Source: Natronococcus sp. A-GB7
GTDB lineage: Archaea; Halobacteriota; Halobacteria; Halobacteriales; Natrialbaceae
NCBI RefSeq assembly: GCF_029688865.1
Contig: NZ_JARUKV010000021.1
Location: forward strand, 1 to 64,000
Reading direction: 5' to 3'
DNA length: 64,000 nt
Shown here: positions 8,010 to 16,944 of the stretch, in pieces
Position numbering within the stretch: the stretch's first letter is position 1
Layout: each line of letters starts with the position of its first letter
The notes under the pieces: model-generated
Told to the model about the DNA's origin: nothing
What the model saw: only the letters and a program-made list of their open reading frames with translations
Databases searched by the model: none
Translations under genes and position numbers: made by a program

Positions 8010-9470
8010 ATGGTGCAAGACAGGTGTGAACACACAGCACCCACCAGCGTCTCTCGTCGATCGTTCGTCGCGGCGGCCTCGGTAGCCGGCGCCGGATCGG
8101 TCGGGATAGCGGGATGTCTCGGGCGCGGCGCGGAGGAGGGAGCTGTCGTCGTCTACGGCGACACCGACTTTCAGGACATCATGGATCCGGATGGGGAGCT
8201 ACATCAGGCGCTCTGGGATGCGGGTCTCGACGAGGCTATCACCGTCGCGGTCCGCACCGGACCGGACGAGACCGAACAGCGAAGATCAGCCGCACAATCT
8301 GCGCTCCAGGCGAGCCGGTCCGAACCGGACATCTTCATGATGGACAGCGGGTGGACGATCCCGTTTATTCTGCGCGAACAGACGGTCGCTCTCGAGGATC
8401 AACTCTCGGGTGACACCGTCGACCTGATCGAGAACGACTACCTCGACGCCGCAGTCGAGACCGCTCGCCATCCTGAGACCGGCGAACTCCACGCGCTGCC
8501 GCTGTTTCCCGACTTCGGGACGATGCAGTTTCGACGGGATCTCGCCGAGGATGCCGGCTACGACACCGACGACTGGGGGACCGAGCCGATGTCCTGGCAG
8601 GAGTTCTCAGAGGTCGCGGCCGACGTCCGCGACGACTCCGGCGTCGACTTCGGGTTCACCACGCAAGCGGCTGCCTACGAGGGACTCGCCTGCTGTACGT
8701 TCAACGAGGTGATGAGCACCTGGGGCGGCGCGTACTTCGGCGGCCTCGACGAGCTGTTCGAAGCGGGCGACCGCAACGTTACGGTTACGGAGGAACCCGT
8801 CATCGAGGCGATCCGGATGATGCGGACGTTCATCCGCGGCCAGGAGGACGAGTACGCCCTCGAAGGCTACGAGCAGATCGCTCCGAACGCGATCGTCCAG
8901 TACACCGAGGAGGACGCTCGCGGTCCCTTCGCGGCCGGCAACGTCGTGATGCACCGCAACTGGCCGTACTCGATCGCGATCGCCCACGAGGAGGGGATGG
9001 GCGACGACGTCGGGATGATGCCGATGCCCACCGGCGTCGAGGAGGGGCAAGCCGAGTACGACGGGGTCGGCGGCACCAGCGCGGCGCTCGGCGGCTGGCA
9101 CCTGACGCTGAATCCCGCGAGCGAGAACCAGGATGAGGCGCTCCAAGTAATGAACGCGTTCGCGACCGAGGAGGTGATGCTCACGGTCTTTGCGGTCCAG
9201 GGCTGGATCCCCCCGATCGTCGAACTGCTCGAGGAGGTCGATCCCGAGGAGACCGGTCCCGTCGCGGAGTACGCCGAGACCATTCGGATCGCCGGTGAGA
9301 ACGCCGTTCCGCGACCCGTGACCGATATCTGGCCGGAGCAGTCGGCCCACATCTATCAGGAGGTCAACGGGGCCTACCGAGGCGTGAAATCGCCCGAGGA
9401 GGCGATGAGCGATCTGGCGGATCGACTCGAGGCCAGCGAGGCCGACATAGGTGAACAAGATGACCAGTGA
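8010..9470 (+). CDS. Sugar ABC transporter substrate-binding lipoprotein
   Basis: This 486-residue extracellular binding protein belongs to family 1 (maltose/multiple-sugar type). It has a twin-arginine signal (SRRSFVAAAS, R16-R17) followed by a lipobox ending at C36 (GIAGC), so it is exported folded and lipid-anchored outside the membrane. Features of the fold are VVVYGDTDFQ at the mature start, DIFMMDSGW, the substrate-region PLFPDFGTMQFRRDL, and GGWHLTLNPASEN near the end. Its stop overlaps the first permease start by 20 nt, indicating translational coupling. The actual sugar cannot be read from sequence. Confidence 0.92.
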   Translation: MVQDRCEHTAPTSVSRRSFVAAASVAGAGSVGIAGCLGRGAEEGAVVVYGDTDFQDIMDPDGELHQALWDAGLDEAITVAVRTGPDETEQRRSAAQSALQASRSEPDIFMMDSGWTIPFILREQTVALEDQLSGDTVDLIENDYLDAAVETARHPETGELHALPLFPDFGTMQFRRDLAEDAGYDTDDWGTEPMSWQEFSEVAADVRDDSGVDFGFTTQAAAYEGLACCTFNEVMSTWGGAYFGGLDELFEAGDRNVTVTEEPVIEAIRMMRTFIRGQEDEYALEGYEQIAPNAIVQYTEEDARGPFAAGNVVMHRNWPYSIAIAHEEGMGDDVGMMPMPTGVEEGQAEYDGVGGTSAALGGWHLTLNPASENQDEALQVMNAFATEEVMLTVFAVQGWIPPIVELLEEVDPEETGPVAEYAETIRIAGENAVPRPVTDIWPEQSAHIYQEVNGAYRGVKSPEEAMSDLADRLEASEADIGEQDDQ

Positions 9471-10488
9471 TACCGATACGGGGATCGGCAGCGAAACCCC
9501 CGAACGCGAACGAACGGGCAACGCCGTCGTCAACTGGATGGAGGGGCTGAGCGAGGCGGCCTACGCCTACCTCCTGTTGATCCCCTCGTTCCTGTTGCTC
9601 GCCTTCATCGCCTTCTACCCGCTGCTCATGACGTTCGTCATGTCGCTGCGGGAGGACCGAACCCGGGGTGCGGAGACCCTTGGCGGCTTCGTCGGGATCG
9701 AGAACTACGTCGACGTGCTCACGGGCGACGTCAGGCTGGCCCAGCAGTTTCTGGACGTGTCGCTGTCGGCGTCGTTTCCCTTCGTCGACTTCGGCGTGCC
9801 ACTCCTCCAGCAGGCGCTGTTCGTCACTCTCGGCTTCGCCGTCATCAGCGTCTTCTTCGAGACGGTGTTCGGCTTCGGGCAGGCGCTGATCCTCGACCAG
9901 GAGTTCCGCGGTCGGCGCTGGGTTCGGGTCGCGATCATCCTCCCGTGGGCCGTCCCGATCGTTATCCAGGGGATGATCTTCTTTTTGCTGTTCCAGCCGG
10001 AGGTCGGCTTCGGGACCGACCTGATGCAGTGGCTCGGCCTGTTCGGACCGAACCCGCTCGCCGACAGTGGGGACGCGTTCGTCATCGTCCTCGTCGCCGA
10101 CATCTGGAAGTCGACGGCGTTCATGGCACTGCTGATCCTCGCGGGGCTCCAGAGCGTCGACCGGAGCCTCTACGACGTCGCGCGCGTCGCGGGCGCCTCA
10201 CCCTGGCAGCGGTTCAAACTGATCACGCTGCCGCTGATCCTGCCCGCCCTGCTGGTCGCGATGCTGTTCCGGACGATGGACGCGATGCGCGTGTACGGGT
10301 TGATCGAGTCGAGCGTCGGCTGTACGACGGTGCCGTCGCTGACCTGCATGGTCGTCGAGGCGATGTTCGGCGGCACGCGCATCTTCGGCACCGCGGCGGC
10401 CGTGGCGTTCATGACGGCGCTGGTGATCGGGCTGTTCATCTCGGTGTACATCGCCCTGTTCCGGGACACGGAGGCGGGATTCTACTGA
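9451..10488 (+). CDS. Sugar ABC transporter permease (MalF/UgpA type)
   Basis: This 345-residue inner-membrane protein has a polar N-terminal tail, six predicted membrane helices and the conserved cytoplasmic EAA loop (YDVARVAGASPWQRFKLI followed by LPLILP, residues about 238-263) that docks on the ATPase. It pairs with the following permease to form the importer channel. The start at 9451 overlaps the binding-protein gene; the ATG at 9460 is an equally possible start. The gene overlaps the next permease by one base (TGATG), a typical coupled arrangement. Confidence 0.92.
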   Translation: MNKMTSDTDTGIGSETPERERTGNAVVNWMEGLSEAAYAYLLLIPSFLLLAFIAFYPLLMTFVMSLREDRTRGAETLGGFVGIENYVDVLTGDVRLAQQFLDVSLSASFPFVDFGVPLLQQALFVTLGFAVISVFFETVFGFGQALILDQEFRGRRWVRVAIILPWAVPIVIQGMIFFLLFQPEVGFGTDLMQWLGLFGPNPLADSGDAFVIVLVADIWKSTAFMALLILAGLQSVDRSLYDVARVAGASPWQRFKLITLPLILPALLVAMLFRTMDAMRVYGLIESSVGCTTVPSLTCMVVEAMFGGTRIFGTAAAVAFMTALVIGLFISVYIALFRDTEAGFY

Positions 10489-11573
10489 TGAGACCGAACG
10501 ACCACGACGCGACGCGAGACGACGGAACCGGTTCCGGAGCGAGCGACGGCGGCGGCGGCTCCGCCGGGAACCGACGGGATCCGCACCACCGCCTCCCCGA
10601 CGGCGGCCGGGCGCCGAGTCGGCTCGCCGACGGTGGCGCGACGCTCGGGGCCGGCGGCGACGCCGAACTCGATCGCGGTCCGTTCTCGCGGTGGGTCGAC
10701 CGATCGATCCAGAACCCCCAGCGCGTCTACCGGGCCATGTTCTACGTCGTGGCGATCTTCTTCCTCTTTACGACGCTGTTCCCCTTCTACTGGCTGCTGA
10801 TGGTCGCGCTCACCCCCGAAGGCCAGCTTCAGGACATCGTCTTTACGCCGAACGGGTTCAACCCCGGCGCGTTCGTCGAGGTGTTCCAGACCCTGCCGTT
10901 CCACTGGTACATGTTCAATAGCTTCGTCATCGCGACGGCCTCGACGGTGTTGGTACTGGTCGTCGCCAGCCTGGCTGGCTACGCCTTCGGTCGGCTCGAG
11001 TTCCCGGGGAAGACGCCGCTCATGCTGCTCGTGTTAGTCGTGTCGTTCTTCCCGCCGGCGGCGTTTTTCATCCCGCTGAACGACCTGTTCAACACGCCGG
11101 TTTCGGTCCTCGAGCCGGTGATGAGCGACGGGACGCTGTACAACACCCCGGGAGCGATGGTGATGCCGATCTCGGCGATCTTCATGCCGCTGGCGATCTT
11201 CATCCTCACGACGTTCTACGCCCAGATCCCCGACGGGCTCGAGGACGCCGCTCGGGTCGAGGGGACGACCCGGCTGGGCGCGCTGTTTCGGGTCATCATC
11301 CCGCTGTCGGCACCCGGCGTCGCGACCGCGGGCGTGTTGACGTTCATTGCGGTGTACAACGAGTTCTTTTTCTCGTATCTGATGACCGACGGCGAGCCGG
11401 CGAACTGGGCGCCGATCCTCGAGGGCATTCTGGGTTACCAGGGCCAGTACGAGATCCTGTTCAATCTGATGGCTGCCGCGAGCATCATCGGCGTGCTCCC
11501 GGTCGCGATCCTCGTGATCGTGGCCCAGGAGAAGATCGTCAGCGGGCTCACCGCGGGCGCACTCAAGGAGTAA
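10488..11573 (+). CDS. Sugar ABC transporter permease (MalG/UgpE type)
   Basis: This 361-residue second permease begins with an unusual long Gly/Asp/Arg-rich cytoplasmic tail (residues 1-72, with runs such as DGGGGSAG) before the first membrane helix at about residue 82. It has six predicted helices in total and the EAA loop LEDAARVEGTTRLGALFRVIIPL near residue 247. It forms the channel heterodimer with the upstream permease. The start at 10488 sits in the TGATG overlap; the repetitive hydrophilic N-tail is a lineage-specific extension of unknown role. Confidence 0.92.
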   Translation: MRPNDHDATRDDGTGSGASDGGGGSAGNRRDPHHRLPDGGRAPSRLADGGATLGAGGDAELDRGPFSRWVDRSIQNPQRVYRAMFYVVAIFFLFTTLFPFYWLLMVALTPEGQLQDIVFTPNGFNPGAFVEVFQTLPFHWYMFNSFVIATASTVLVLVVASLAGYAFGRLEFPGKTPLMLLVLVVSFFPPAAFFIPLNDLFNTPVSVLEPVMSDGTLYNTPGAMVMPISAIFMPLAIFILTTFYAQIPDGLEDAARVEGTTRLGALFRVIIPLSAPGVATAGVLTFIAVYNEFFFSYLMTDGEPANWAPILEGILGYQGQYEILFNLMAAASIIGVLPVAILVIVAQEKIVSGLTAGALKE

Positions 11574-11579
11574 GACACT

Positions 11580-12767
11580 ATGGCACGAGTACGACTCGAA
11601 CACGTTACGAAACGGTACGACGACGTCGTTGCGGTCGACGACATGAACGTCGAGATCGAGGACGGGGAGTTCGTCTGCCTCGTGGGTCCCTCCGGCTGTG
11701 GGAAATCGACCACGATGGAAACCATCGCCGGACTGACCCGCCCCTCGGAGGGGACGGTGTACATCGGCGACACCGACGTCACGAACCTCGCTCCCAAGGA
11801 TCGGGGCGTCGCGATGGTTTTTCAGAACATCGCGCTGTTTCCCCACATGGACGTCTTCGACAACGTCTCCTTCGGCCTTCGCTTGCGGACGTTCGACGAC
11901 GAGGAGGTCGAACGGCGCGTCGAACAGGCCGCAGACATCGTCCAGCTCGAGGGGATGCTCGATCGGATGCCCGACGAGATGTCCGGCGGCCAGCGCCAGC
12001 GGGTCGCGATCGCCCGCGCGATCGTCCGCAACCCGGACGTCTTCCTGATGGACGAGCCCCTGGCGAACCTGGACGCCAAACTCCGGGTTCACATGCGAAC
12101 CGAGCTCCAGCGACTCCACCGCGAACTGGAGACGACGATCATCTACGTCACCCACGACCAGGCCGAGGCGATGACGATGTCCGATCGGATCGCCGTCATC
12201 AACGCGGGCGAACTCCAGCAGATCGATCCGCCGCTGGTCTGTTACAACGAGCCCGCGAACCTCTTTGTCGCCGGCTTTATCGGCTCGCCGTCGATGAACT
12301 TCGTCCAGGGCGAGGTCGTCGCCGACGGCCTCGAGACGAAGAACTTCGATCTCGAGTTCGACCCCGCGGGAGTGGCCGGCGTCGGCGTCGGCGACGACGT
12401 CACGCTCGGGGTTCGACCCGAGGACGTCCACCTCTCGAGGGACGCCGACGATCTCTCCCAACCGACCAGGGAGATCGAGGTGACGACCGACGTGCTCGAG
12501 CCGATGGGCGACGAGATCTTCGTCTACCTCGTGCTCGACGAAGGGGCCGAGCGGACGATGGAGGAGGATCCGCTGGACTCCCCGGACCAGCTCCTGATGA
12601 GCGTCTCGCCGGACACCGACATCAGCGAGGACGAGACCCTCGAGGTCGTTCTGGACGGGTCGAAGATCCACCTGTTCGACACCGCGAGCGGCGAGGCGCT
12701 CGTTCACGGGATCGCCGATCGCTCCGGGTCGGAGCCCGGAACGGCGCCGACCGAAGCCGAAGACTGA
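11580..12767 (+). CDS. Sugar ABC transporter ATP-binding protein (MalK/UgpC type)
   Basis: This 395-residue ATPase energises the importer. Walker A is GPSGCGKST (about residues 35-43), the Q-loop lies in VFQNIALFPHM, the signature is MSGGQRQRVAIARA (about 134), Walker B is FLMDEPLANLDAKL (about 154), and the switch histidine is in VTHDQAEAM. Residues about 240-395 form the TOBE/OB regulatory domain of the MalK class. It begins 6 bp after the permease stop, the fourth gene of the operon. ATPases of this class can serve more than one importer. Confidence 0.95.
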   Translation: MARVRLEHVTKRYDDVVAVDDMNVEIEDGEFVCLVGPSGCGKSTTMETIAGLTRPSEGTVYIGDTDVTNLAPKDRGVAMVFQNIALFPHMDVFDNVSFGLRLRTFDDEEVERRVEQAADIVQLEGMLDRMPDEMSGGQRQRVAIARAIVRNPDVFLMDEPLANLDAKLRVHMRTELQRLHRELETTIIYVTHDQAEAMTMSDRIAVINAGELQQIDPPLVCYNEPANLFVAGFIGSPSMNFVQGEVVADGLETKNFDLEFDPAGVAGVGVGDDVTLGVRPEDVHLSRDADDLSQPTREIEVTTDVLEPMGDEIFVYLVLDEGAERTMEEDPLDSPDQLLMSVSPDTDISEDETLEVVLDGSKIHLFDTASGEALVHGIADRSGSEPGTAPTEAED

Positions 12768-12998
12768 GTTTCGTCCCGTTACCGAGTCGACGGTTTCGAC
12801 CGCAACCGGACGGCAGCGGCGGGCCGATAGACTCACTTACACAGAGGATAGCTATCAGTAGACACAGCGAAACGCGTTCGTGTCACGGGAGGCGTCAGTG
12901 AACGAACGACGGAACAAAGGAAATCGAATACCAAGCCCCGCACGACTCCTCGGATTCGAACCGCCGATCGAACCACCACACCCACAACGTATGACCAC

Positions 12999-14072
12999 AT
13001 GACAACAGCACGAGGCGACATCAGAACCGGTATCGTCGGACTCGGGAACATCGGTCGCTACCACGCCGAACGCCTCCTCGAGCTCGACGTTCCGCTGGTC
13101 GGCGGGATGGACGTCGCGGCCGACGCGCGAACCCGTTTCGCGCGCCAGTACGACGTCGACGTCTACGACGATCACCACGAACTGTACGACGCCGTCGACG
13201 CCATCATCATCACGACGCCGAACAAGTACCACGAAGAGTACGCTGTCGACGCCTTCGACCGGGGCCTCCACGTCCTCCTCGAGAAACCGCTCGCTCACTC
13301 CCTCGAGAGCGCCGAGCGGATCGCGAGCGCTGCGACCGGCAGCGACGGCTACTGCATGGTCGGCTTCAACAACCGGTTCGCGAACACGGTTCGGATCGTC
13401 AAAAACCGGATCGACCGCGGTGAACTCGGGGACGTCTCCCACGTCGAGGCGAACTACGTCCGCCGACGGGGGATTCCGGGGCGCGGATCGTGGTTCACCC
13501 GACGCCAGATCGCGGGCGGCGGTGCGCTGATCGATCTCGGCGTCCACGCCATCGACCTCTCGCTGTACCTGCTCGGCGATCCTCCCATCGCGGAGGTAAC
13601 CGGCGTCACCCGCGGCGAGTTCGGTTCTCGAGAGGAGTACGCCTACCTGGACATGTGGGGCGACGACGCGGGGCCCGCCGGCTTCGACGTCGACGACTCC
13701 GCCAGCGCGTTCATCCGGACCGCCGACGATCGAACGATCTCGCTCGAGGTCGCCTGGGCGACCAACCGTCCGGAGAACAACGAGTTCGTCGTCCGCGGAA
13801 CCGAGTCCGCGGCGGTGTTTGACCTCCTCGACGGCGATCTCTCCGTTCACTCCGCGAGCACCGCCGGCCCGGACCACCTCGAGGATACCTCGATCGAGAC
13901 CCGACAGAACGACACTCACACCGAGGAACAGCGGACGTTCTTCGATTCGATCGCGGCCGGCGAGGTCGGCGACGAGAGCATCCAGCAGGCCCTGACCGTC
14001 CAGCGAGTGATCGACGGGATCTACCGCTCGAGCGAAACGGGTCGAACGATCGCGATCGGCGAGCAGGAGTAG
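12999..14072 (+). CDS. Gfo/Idh/MocA family sugar oxidoreductase
   Basis: This is a 357-residue NAD(P)-dependent oxidoreductase. The N-terminal Rossmann domain has the dinucleotide motif GIVGLGNIGRYH (residues 11-22), and the catalytic-region motif is EKPLAHS (E95-K96-P97) with the aspartate/histidine pair in GGGALIDLGVHAIDLSLY. Members oxidise or reduce sugars such as glucose, inositol or xylose. It follows the importer ATPase on the same strand after about 230 bp, so it may act on the imported sugar, possibly from its own promoter. Substrate and cofactor preference are unknown. Confidence 0.9.
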   Translation: MTTARGDIRTGIVGLGNIGRYHAERLLELDVPLVGGMDVAADARTRFARQYDVDVYDDHHELYDAVDAIIITTPNKYHEEYAVDAFDRGLHVLLEKPLAHSLESAERIASAATGSDGYCMVGFNNRFANTVRIVKNRIDRGELGDVSHVEANYVRRRGIPGRGSWFTRRQIAGGGALIDLGVHAIDLSLYLLGDPPIAEVTGVTRGEFGSREEYAYLDMWGDDAGPAGFDVDDSASAFIRTADDRTISLEVAWATNRPENNEFVVRGTESAAVFDLLDGDLSVHSASTAGPDHLEDTSIETRQNDTHTEEQRTFFDSIAAGEVGDESIQQALTVQRVIDGIYRSSETGRTIAIGEQE

Positions 14073-14075
14073 GGC

Positions 14076-14378
14076 TCACTCGCGAAAGCAGCCGACGACC
14101 GTCTCTCCGGTCGACGGATCGGTCACGTCGACCCTGCCATCGCCGGAGACGGTAATGTCGTAGTCGGCGTACTCGAAGGAGAGCGACGCACCGCCCGAGG
14201 AGTCGCCCCGAAACAGCGCGTCGAGTGCCTCGGGATCGACAACGGTGTACAGCGGCTCGTAGGCCGGCGGCTCGACCGCCGTTACGTCGATCCCCTCGTG
14301 TCTGGCGATCGCCTCGATGGTCGCCCGCGTCGGACGGTCCGCTCCGTCGGCCGCTGACGGATCGCTCGGAGCGGTCAT
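14076..14378 (-). CDS. HalOD1 output-domain protein
   Basis: This 100-residue acidic protein matches the small HalOD1 domain found in haloarchaeal signalling proteins, either alone or at the end of sensor proteins. Visible features are the helix ATIEAIARHEGIDVTAVEPPAYEPL, YTVVDPEALDALF, and the strands LSFEYADYDITVSGDGRVDV. I chose ATG 14378 because the extension to 14435 is basic and unlike the rest. It ends 3 bp from the Gfo/Idh/MocA gene (convergent). Its biochemical role is not established. Confidence 0.85.
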   Translation of the reverse strand: MTAPSDPSAADGADRPTRATIEAIARHEGIDVTAVEPPAYEPLYTVVDPEALDALFRGDSSGGASLSFEYADYDITVSGDGRVDVTDPSTGETVVGCFRE

Positions 14379-14453
14379 ACGAGCAGTACCAGACAGCTGC
14401 CGATAAGGGTAGTGGTCCGTGTACGTTTCTGACAACCGTTCAGTACGGTCCGT

Positions 14454-15872
14454 CTACCCCTCGTCGCGAGCCCGTTCGAACGCTGCGATCGCTTCCTCCC
14501 GCCTGCTCGCGTGGTCGACGATCGGATCGGGGTAGTCGGGGGCGAGTTCGGTTCGCTCCTCGGATGCGAGCTCCGGCCACTCGTGGATCCGATCGGCCGG
14601 GACGTCCTCGAGTTCCGGGACGTGCTCCCGGATGTAGGCGGCGTCGGGGTCGTACTCCCGGCCCTGTTTCGTCGGGTTGAACACTCGAAAGTACGGCTGG
14701 GAGTCCGCTCCGGTCGAAGCCGACCACTGCCAGCCGGCGACGTCACTCGAGGTCTCGTGATCCGCGAGGTGGCGCCGGTACCAGTCGTACCCCTCGCGCC
14801 AGTCGACCAGCAGATCCTTCGTCAGGAACGAGGCGACGAGCATCCGAACCCGGTTGTGGACCCAGCCCTCGGAGCGAAGCTGGCGCATCCCGGCGTCGAC
14901 GATAGGGTAGCCGGTCTCGCCCGATCGCCAGGCCGCCAGCTCGTCCCGGTCGTTTCGCCACTCGATATCGTTCTCGTAACCGCTGAAGTCCTTCGTGACG
15001 GTCTCGGGGTTGAACGCCAGCACGTGAACGTAGAACTCTCGAAACGCCAGCTGACGGCGAAACGCGACGACGCTCTCGCGGGCGTCCTCGTCGGGCGCGT
15101 CCTCGAGTGCCCGTTCGGTTTCGACGTACACCTCTCGGGGGCCGATCGTCCCCCACTTGAGATGCGTCGAGAGCCGGGACGTCGACCCCGCAGCGGGGAC
15201 GTCCCGCTCGTCCGCGTAGCGGTAGATCGCCTCCGAACAGAACGTCTCGAGGCGCTCCCGTGCCGCGTCGCGACTCACCGTCGGGGGATCGGCGTCGGGT
15301 TCGTCGAACCCGAGTTCCGAAAGTGACGGGATCGGGTCGACCTCGCTCTCGCTTTCGTCGGCGAGGTCGGCGAGATCGGCGGCTGTCGGCTCGGGCTCGG
15401 GATCAGCTTTCTCCCGGTCGCGCCACTTCTTCCAGAAGTAGGAAAACACCGAGTAGTGTTCGCCTTCGTTCGGCGAGATCGATCCCGGCCCGTGGTGGAG
15501 TCCGTCCGTGACCGACTCGTGATCGATCCCCTCGTCCTCGAGGGCCGTCCGGACGGCCTCGTCGCGCTCGCCGGCGAGTCCGCTGTAGTCTTCGTTCCAG
15601 ACTACCCGGGCCGCATCGCGTTCGGCTGCGAGGGCGGGAACCACTTCCCTCGCGTCGCCGCGAACGACGAGGAGCTCGGAGCCGCGGTCGCGGTACCACG
15701 CCCGGAGATCGGCGAGCGCCTCGAGGAGACAGGCGACCCGGATCGGCGACGCGTACTCGAGAACCGTCGGATCGAGGACGAACAGGGGAACGACCCGGTC
15801 AGCCCGGGCCGCTCGAGCGAGGCCACGGTTGTCGGTGCCCCGCAGGTCCTTGCGGTGCCAGTAGACGATCAT
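14454..15872 (-). CDS. phr: Deoxyribodipyrimidine photolyase
   Basis: This 472-residue light-driven DNA repair flavoprotein splits pyrimidine dimers. The N-terminal antenna domain starts at IVYWHRKDLRGTDNRGL, and the FAD-binding C-terminal domain shows TSRLSTHLKWGTIGPREVY, RRQLAFREFY, the helix WRSGETGYPIVDAGMRQLRSEGWVHNRVRMLVASFLTKDLLVDWREG, and GWQWSASTGADSQPYFRVFNP. These are class I CPD-photolyase/cryptochrome signatures. The ATG at 15872 fits the family N-terminus. An acidic linker around residues 160-195 (with EPEPTAADLADLADESESE) is typical of halophilic versions. Confidence 0.95.
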   Translation of the reverse strand: MIVYWHRKDLRGTDNRGLARAARADRVVPLFVLDPTVLEYASPIRVACLLEALADLRAWYRDRGSELLVVRGDAREVVPALAAERDAARVVWNEDYSGLAGERDEAVRTALEDEGIDHESVTDGLHHGPGSISPNEGEHYSVFSYFWKKWRDREKADPEPEPTAADLADLADESESEVDPIPSLSELGFDEPDADPPTVSRDAARERLETFCSEAIYRYADERDVPAAGSTSRLSTHLKWGTIGPREVYVETERALEDAPDEDARESVVAFRRQLAFREFYVHVLAFNPETVTKDFSGYENDIEWRNDRDELAAWRSGETGYPIVDAGMRQLRSEGWVHNRVRMLVASFLTKDLLVDWREGYDWYRRHLADHETSSDVAGWQWSASTGADSQPYFRVFNPTKQGREYDPDAAYIREHVPELEDVPADRIHEWPELASEERTELAPDYPDPIVDHASRREEAIAAFERARDEG

Positions 15873-15926
15873 AGCGGGTGTGACGCACCCGGGGGGCAAA
15901 GTCTGGGACCCTTACTCGATTGGGAG

Positions 15927-16802
15927 TCACTCGCTCCCTGGTCTCCCGACCCGATCGAGCCGCTTAGCGAGGTATCGGCGACCGGTGGAGACGATCCCGT
16001 CGACGGTGTAGTTGACGCCGATGTAGACGCTGACCAGGGCGAGGACGGTCCCCGCGACGACATCCAGGAACCAGTGGATGCCCAGGTACATCGTCGAGAT
16101 CGCGACACTGACGGCGAGAAAGCCGGACAGCGGAACCCACAGCGGGTAGCGGTCGCGAGTCAGCCAGGCGAGAAAGAACACCGTCATCGATAGCGACGTG
16201 TGCAGCGACGGGAAGACGTTCGTGTTCTGGTTGACCTGGTTCGTGAGCGTTCGCGACTGCGGGAAGGCGTCGTACAACAGCGGCTCGAACAGCAGCGGAT
16301 CGAAGTTACGGGGCCCGTAGGCGATAAAGAGGATGTAACAGAGCAGCCCGATCCCGTAGTTGGCGGTAAACGCGAGCAGCAGCGTCGACAGCTCCTCCAT
16401 CTCGTCGAGCGCGAAGTAGGCGACGATCGGGAACAGCAACAGGAAGGCGTAGCCGTAGATATAGATGAAGACGAAGAACTCGGTCAGTGCCTCGGTCTGG
16501 ATCGACTGGAGGAGAACGACCGGCGTCTCGCCGAGCAGTCGCTGCTCCAGTGCGAACAGCGTATGGGTGATGTTGTGGCCGATCACCCGACGCTCGAGAC
16601 GCAGGACGACGTCCCGGGTGGACCACCGCAACGCGAGCACGACCCCGAGCGCGGCGATCGGCAGCAGGCACGCCTCCAGGCGCCACCGGTAACCCCGAAC
16701 TGCGTCCACGAGGCGTCGGGGCCCGACGAACACGAGCGTCGCCGTGACGAGCATCGTCGTCACGACGAGCGCGAGTTCGAGGACGACCTGGGCGAGGGTC
16801 AT
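15927..16802 (-). CDS. PAP2-superfamily membrane phosphatase
   Basis: This 291-residue polytopic protein has about six to eight membrane helices. The catalytic PAP2 motifs are PSLHTS (near residue 200) and GIHWFLDVVAG (near residue 246), giving the two active-site histidines and the aspartate. The layout, with a long N-terminal membrane part before the motifs, resembles the inositolphosphotransferase (Aur1-like) branch more than the short phosphatidic acid phosphatases. The substrate is unknown, perhaps a phospholipid or isoprenoid diphosphate. The start is either 16802 or 16829. Confidence 0.85.
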   Translation of the reverse strand: MTLAQVVLELALVVTTMLVTATLVFVGPRRLVDAVRGYRWRLEACLLPIAALGVVLALRWSTRDVVLRLERRVIGHNITHTLFALEQRLLGETPVVLLQSIQTEALTEFFVFIYIYGYAFLLLFPIVAYFALDEMEELSTLLLAFTANYGIGLLCYILFIAYGPRNFDPLLFEPLLYDAFPQSRTLTNQVNQNTNVFPSLHTSLSMTVFFLAWLTRDRYPLWVPLSGFLAVSVAISTMYLGIHWFLDVVAGTVLALVSVYIGVNYTVDGIVSTGRRYLAKRLDRVGRPGSE

Positions 16803-16944
16803 ACGGGATACGTACGTCACGGGAGACATTAATACGGCCCGGTCGGATCGTCGACCGCGTCTCACACCGACGACTGGACGCCGTTTTCGGAGCGACCACG
16901 GGCCCCGTGGCGGTCGATCCGGGTACTCGGTACGACACCCCGTC

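Noticed and set aside
11034-12836. 600-residue frame on the minus strand opposite the sugar ATPase.
   Set aside because: It is the antisense of a clear MalK-type gene; high-GC genomes leave such frames open. Composition does not match a haloarchaeal protein, and no family motif was seen.
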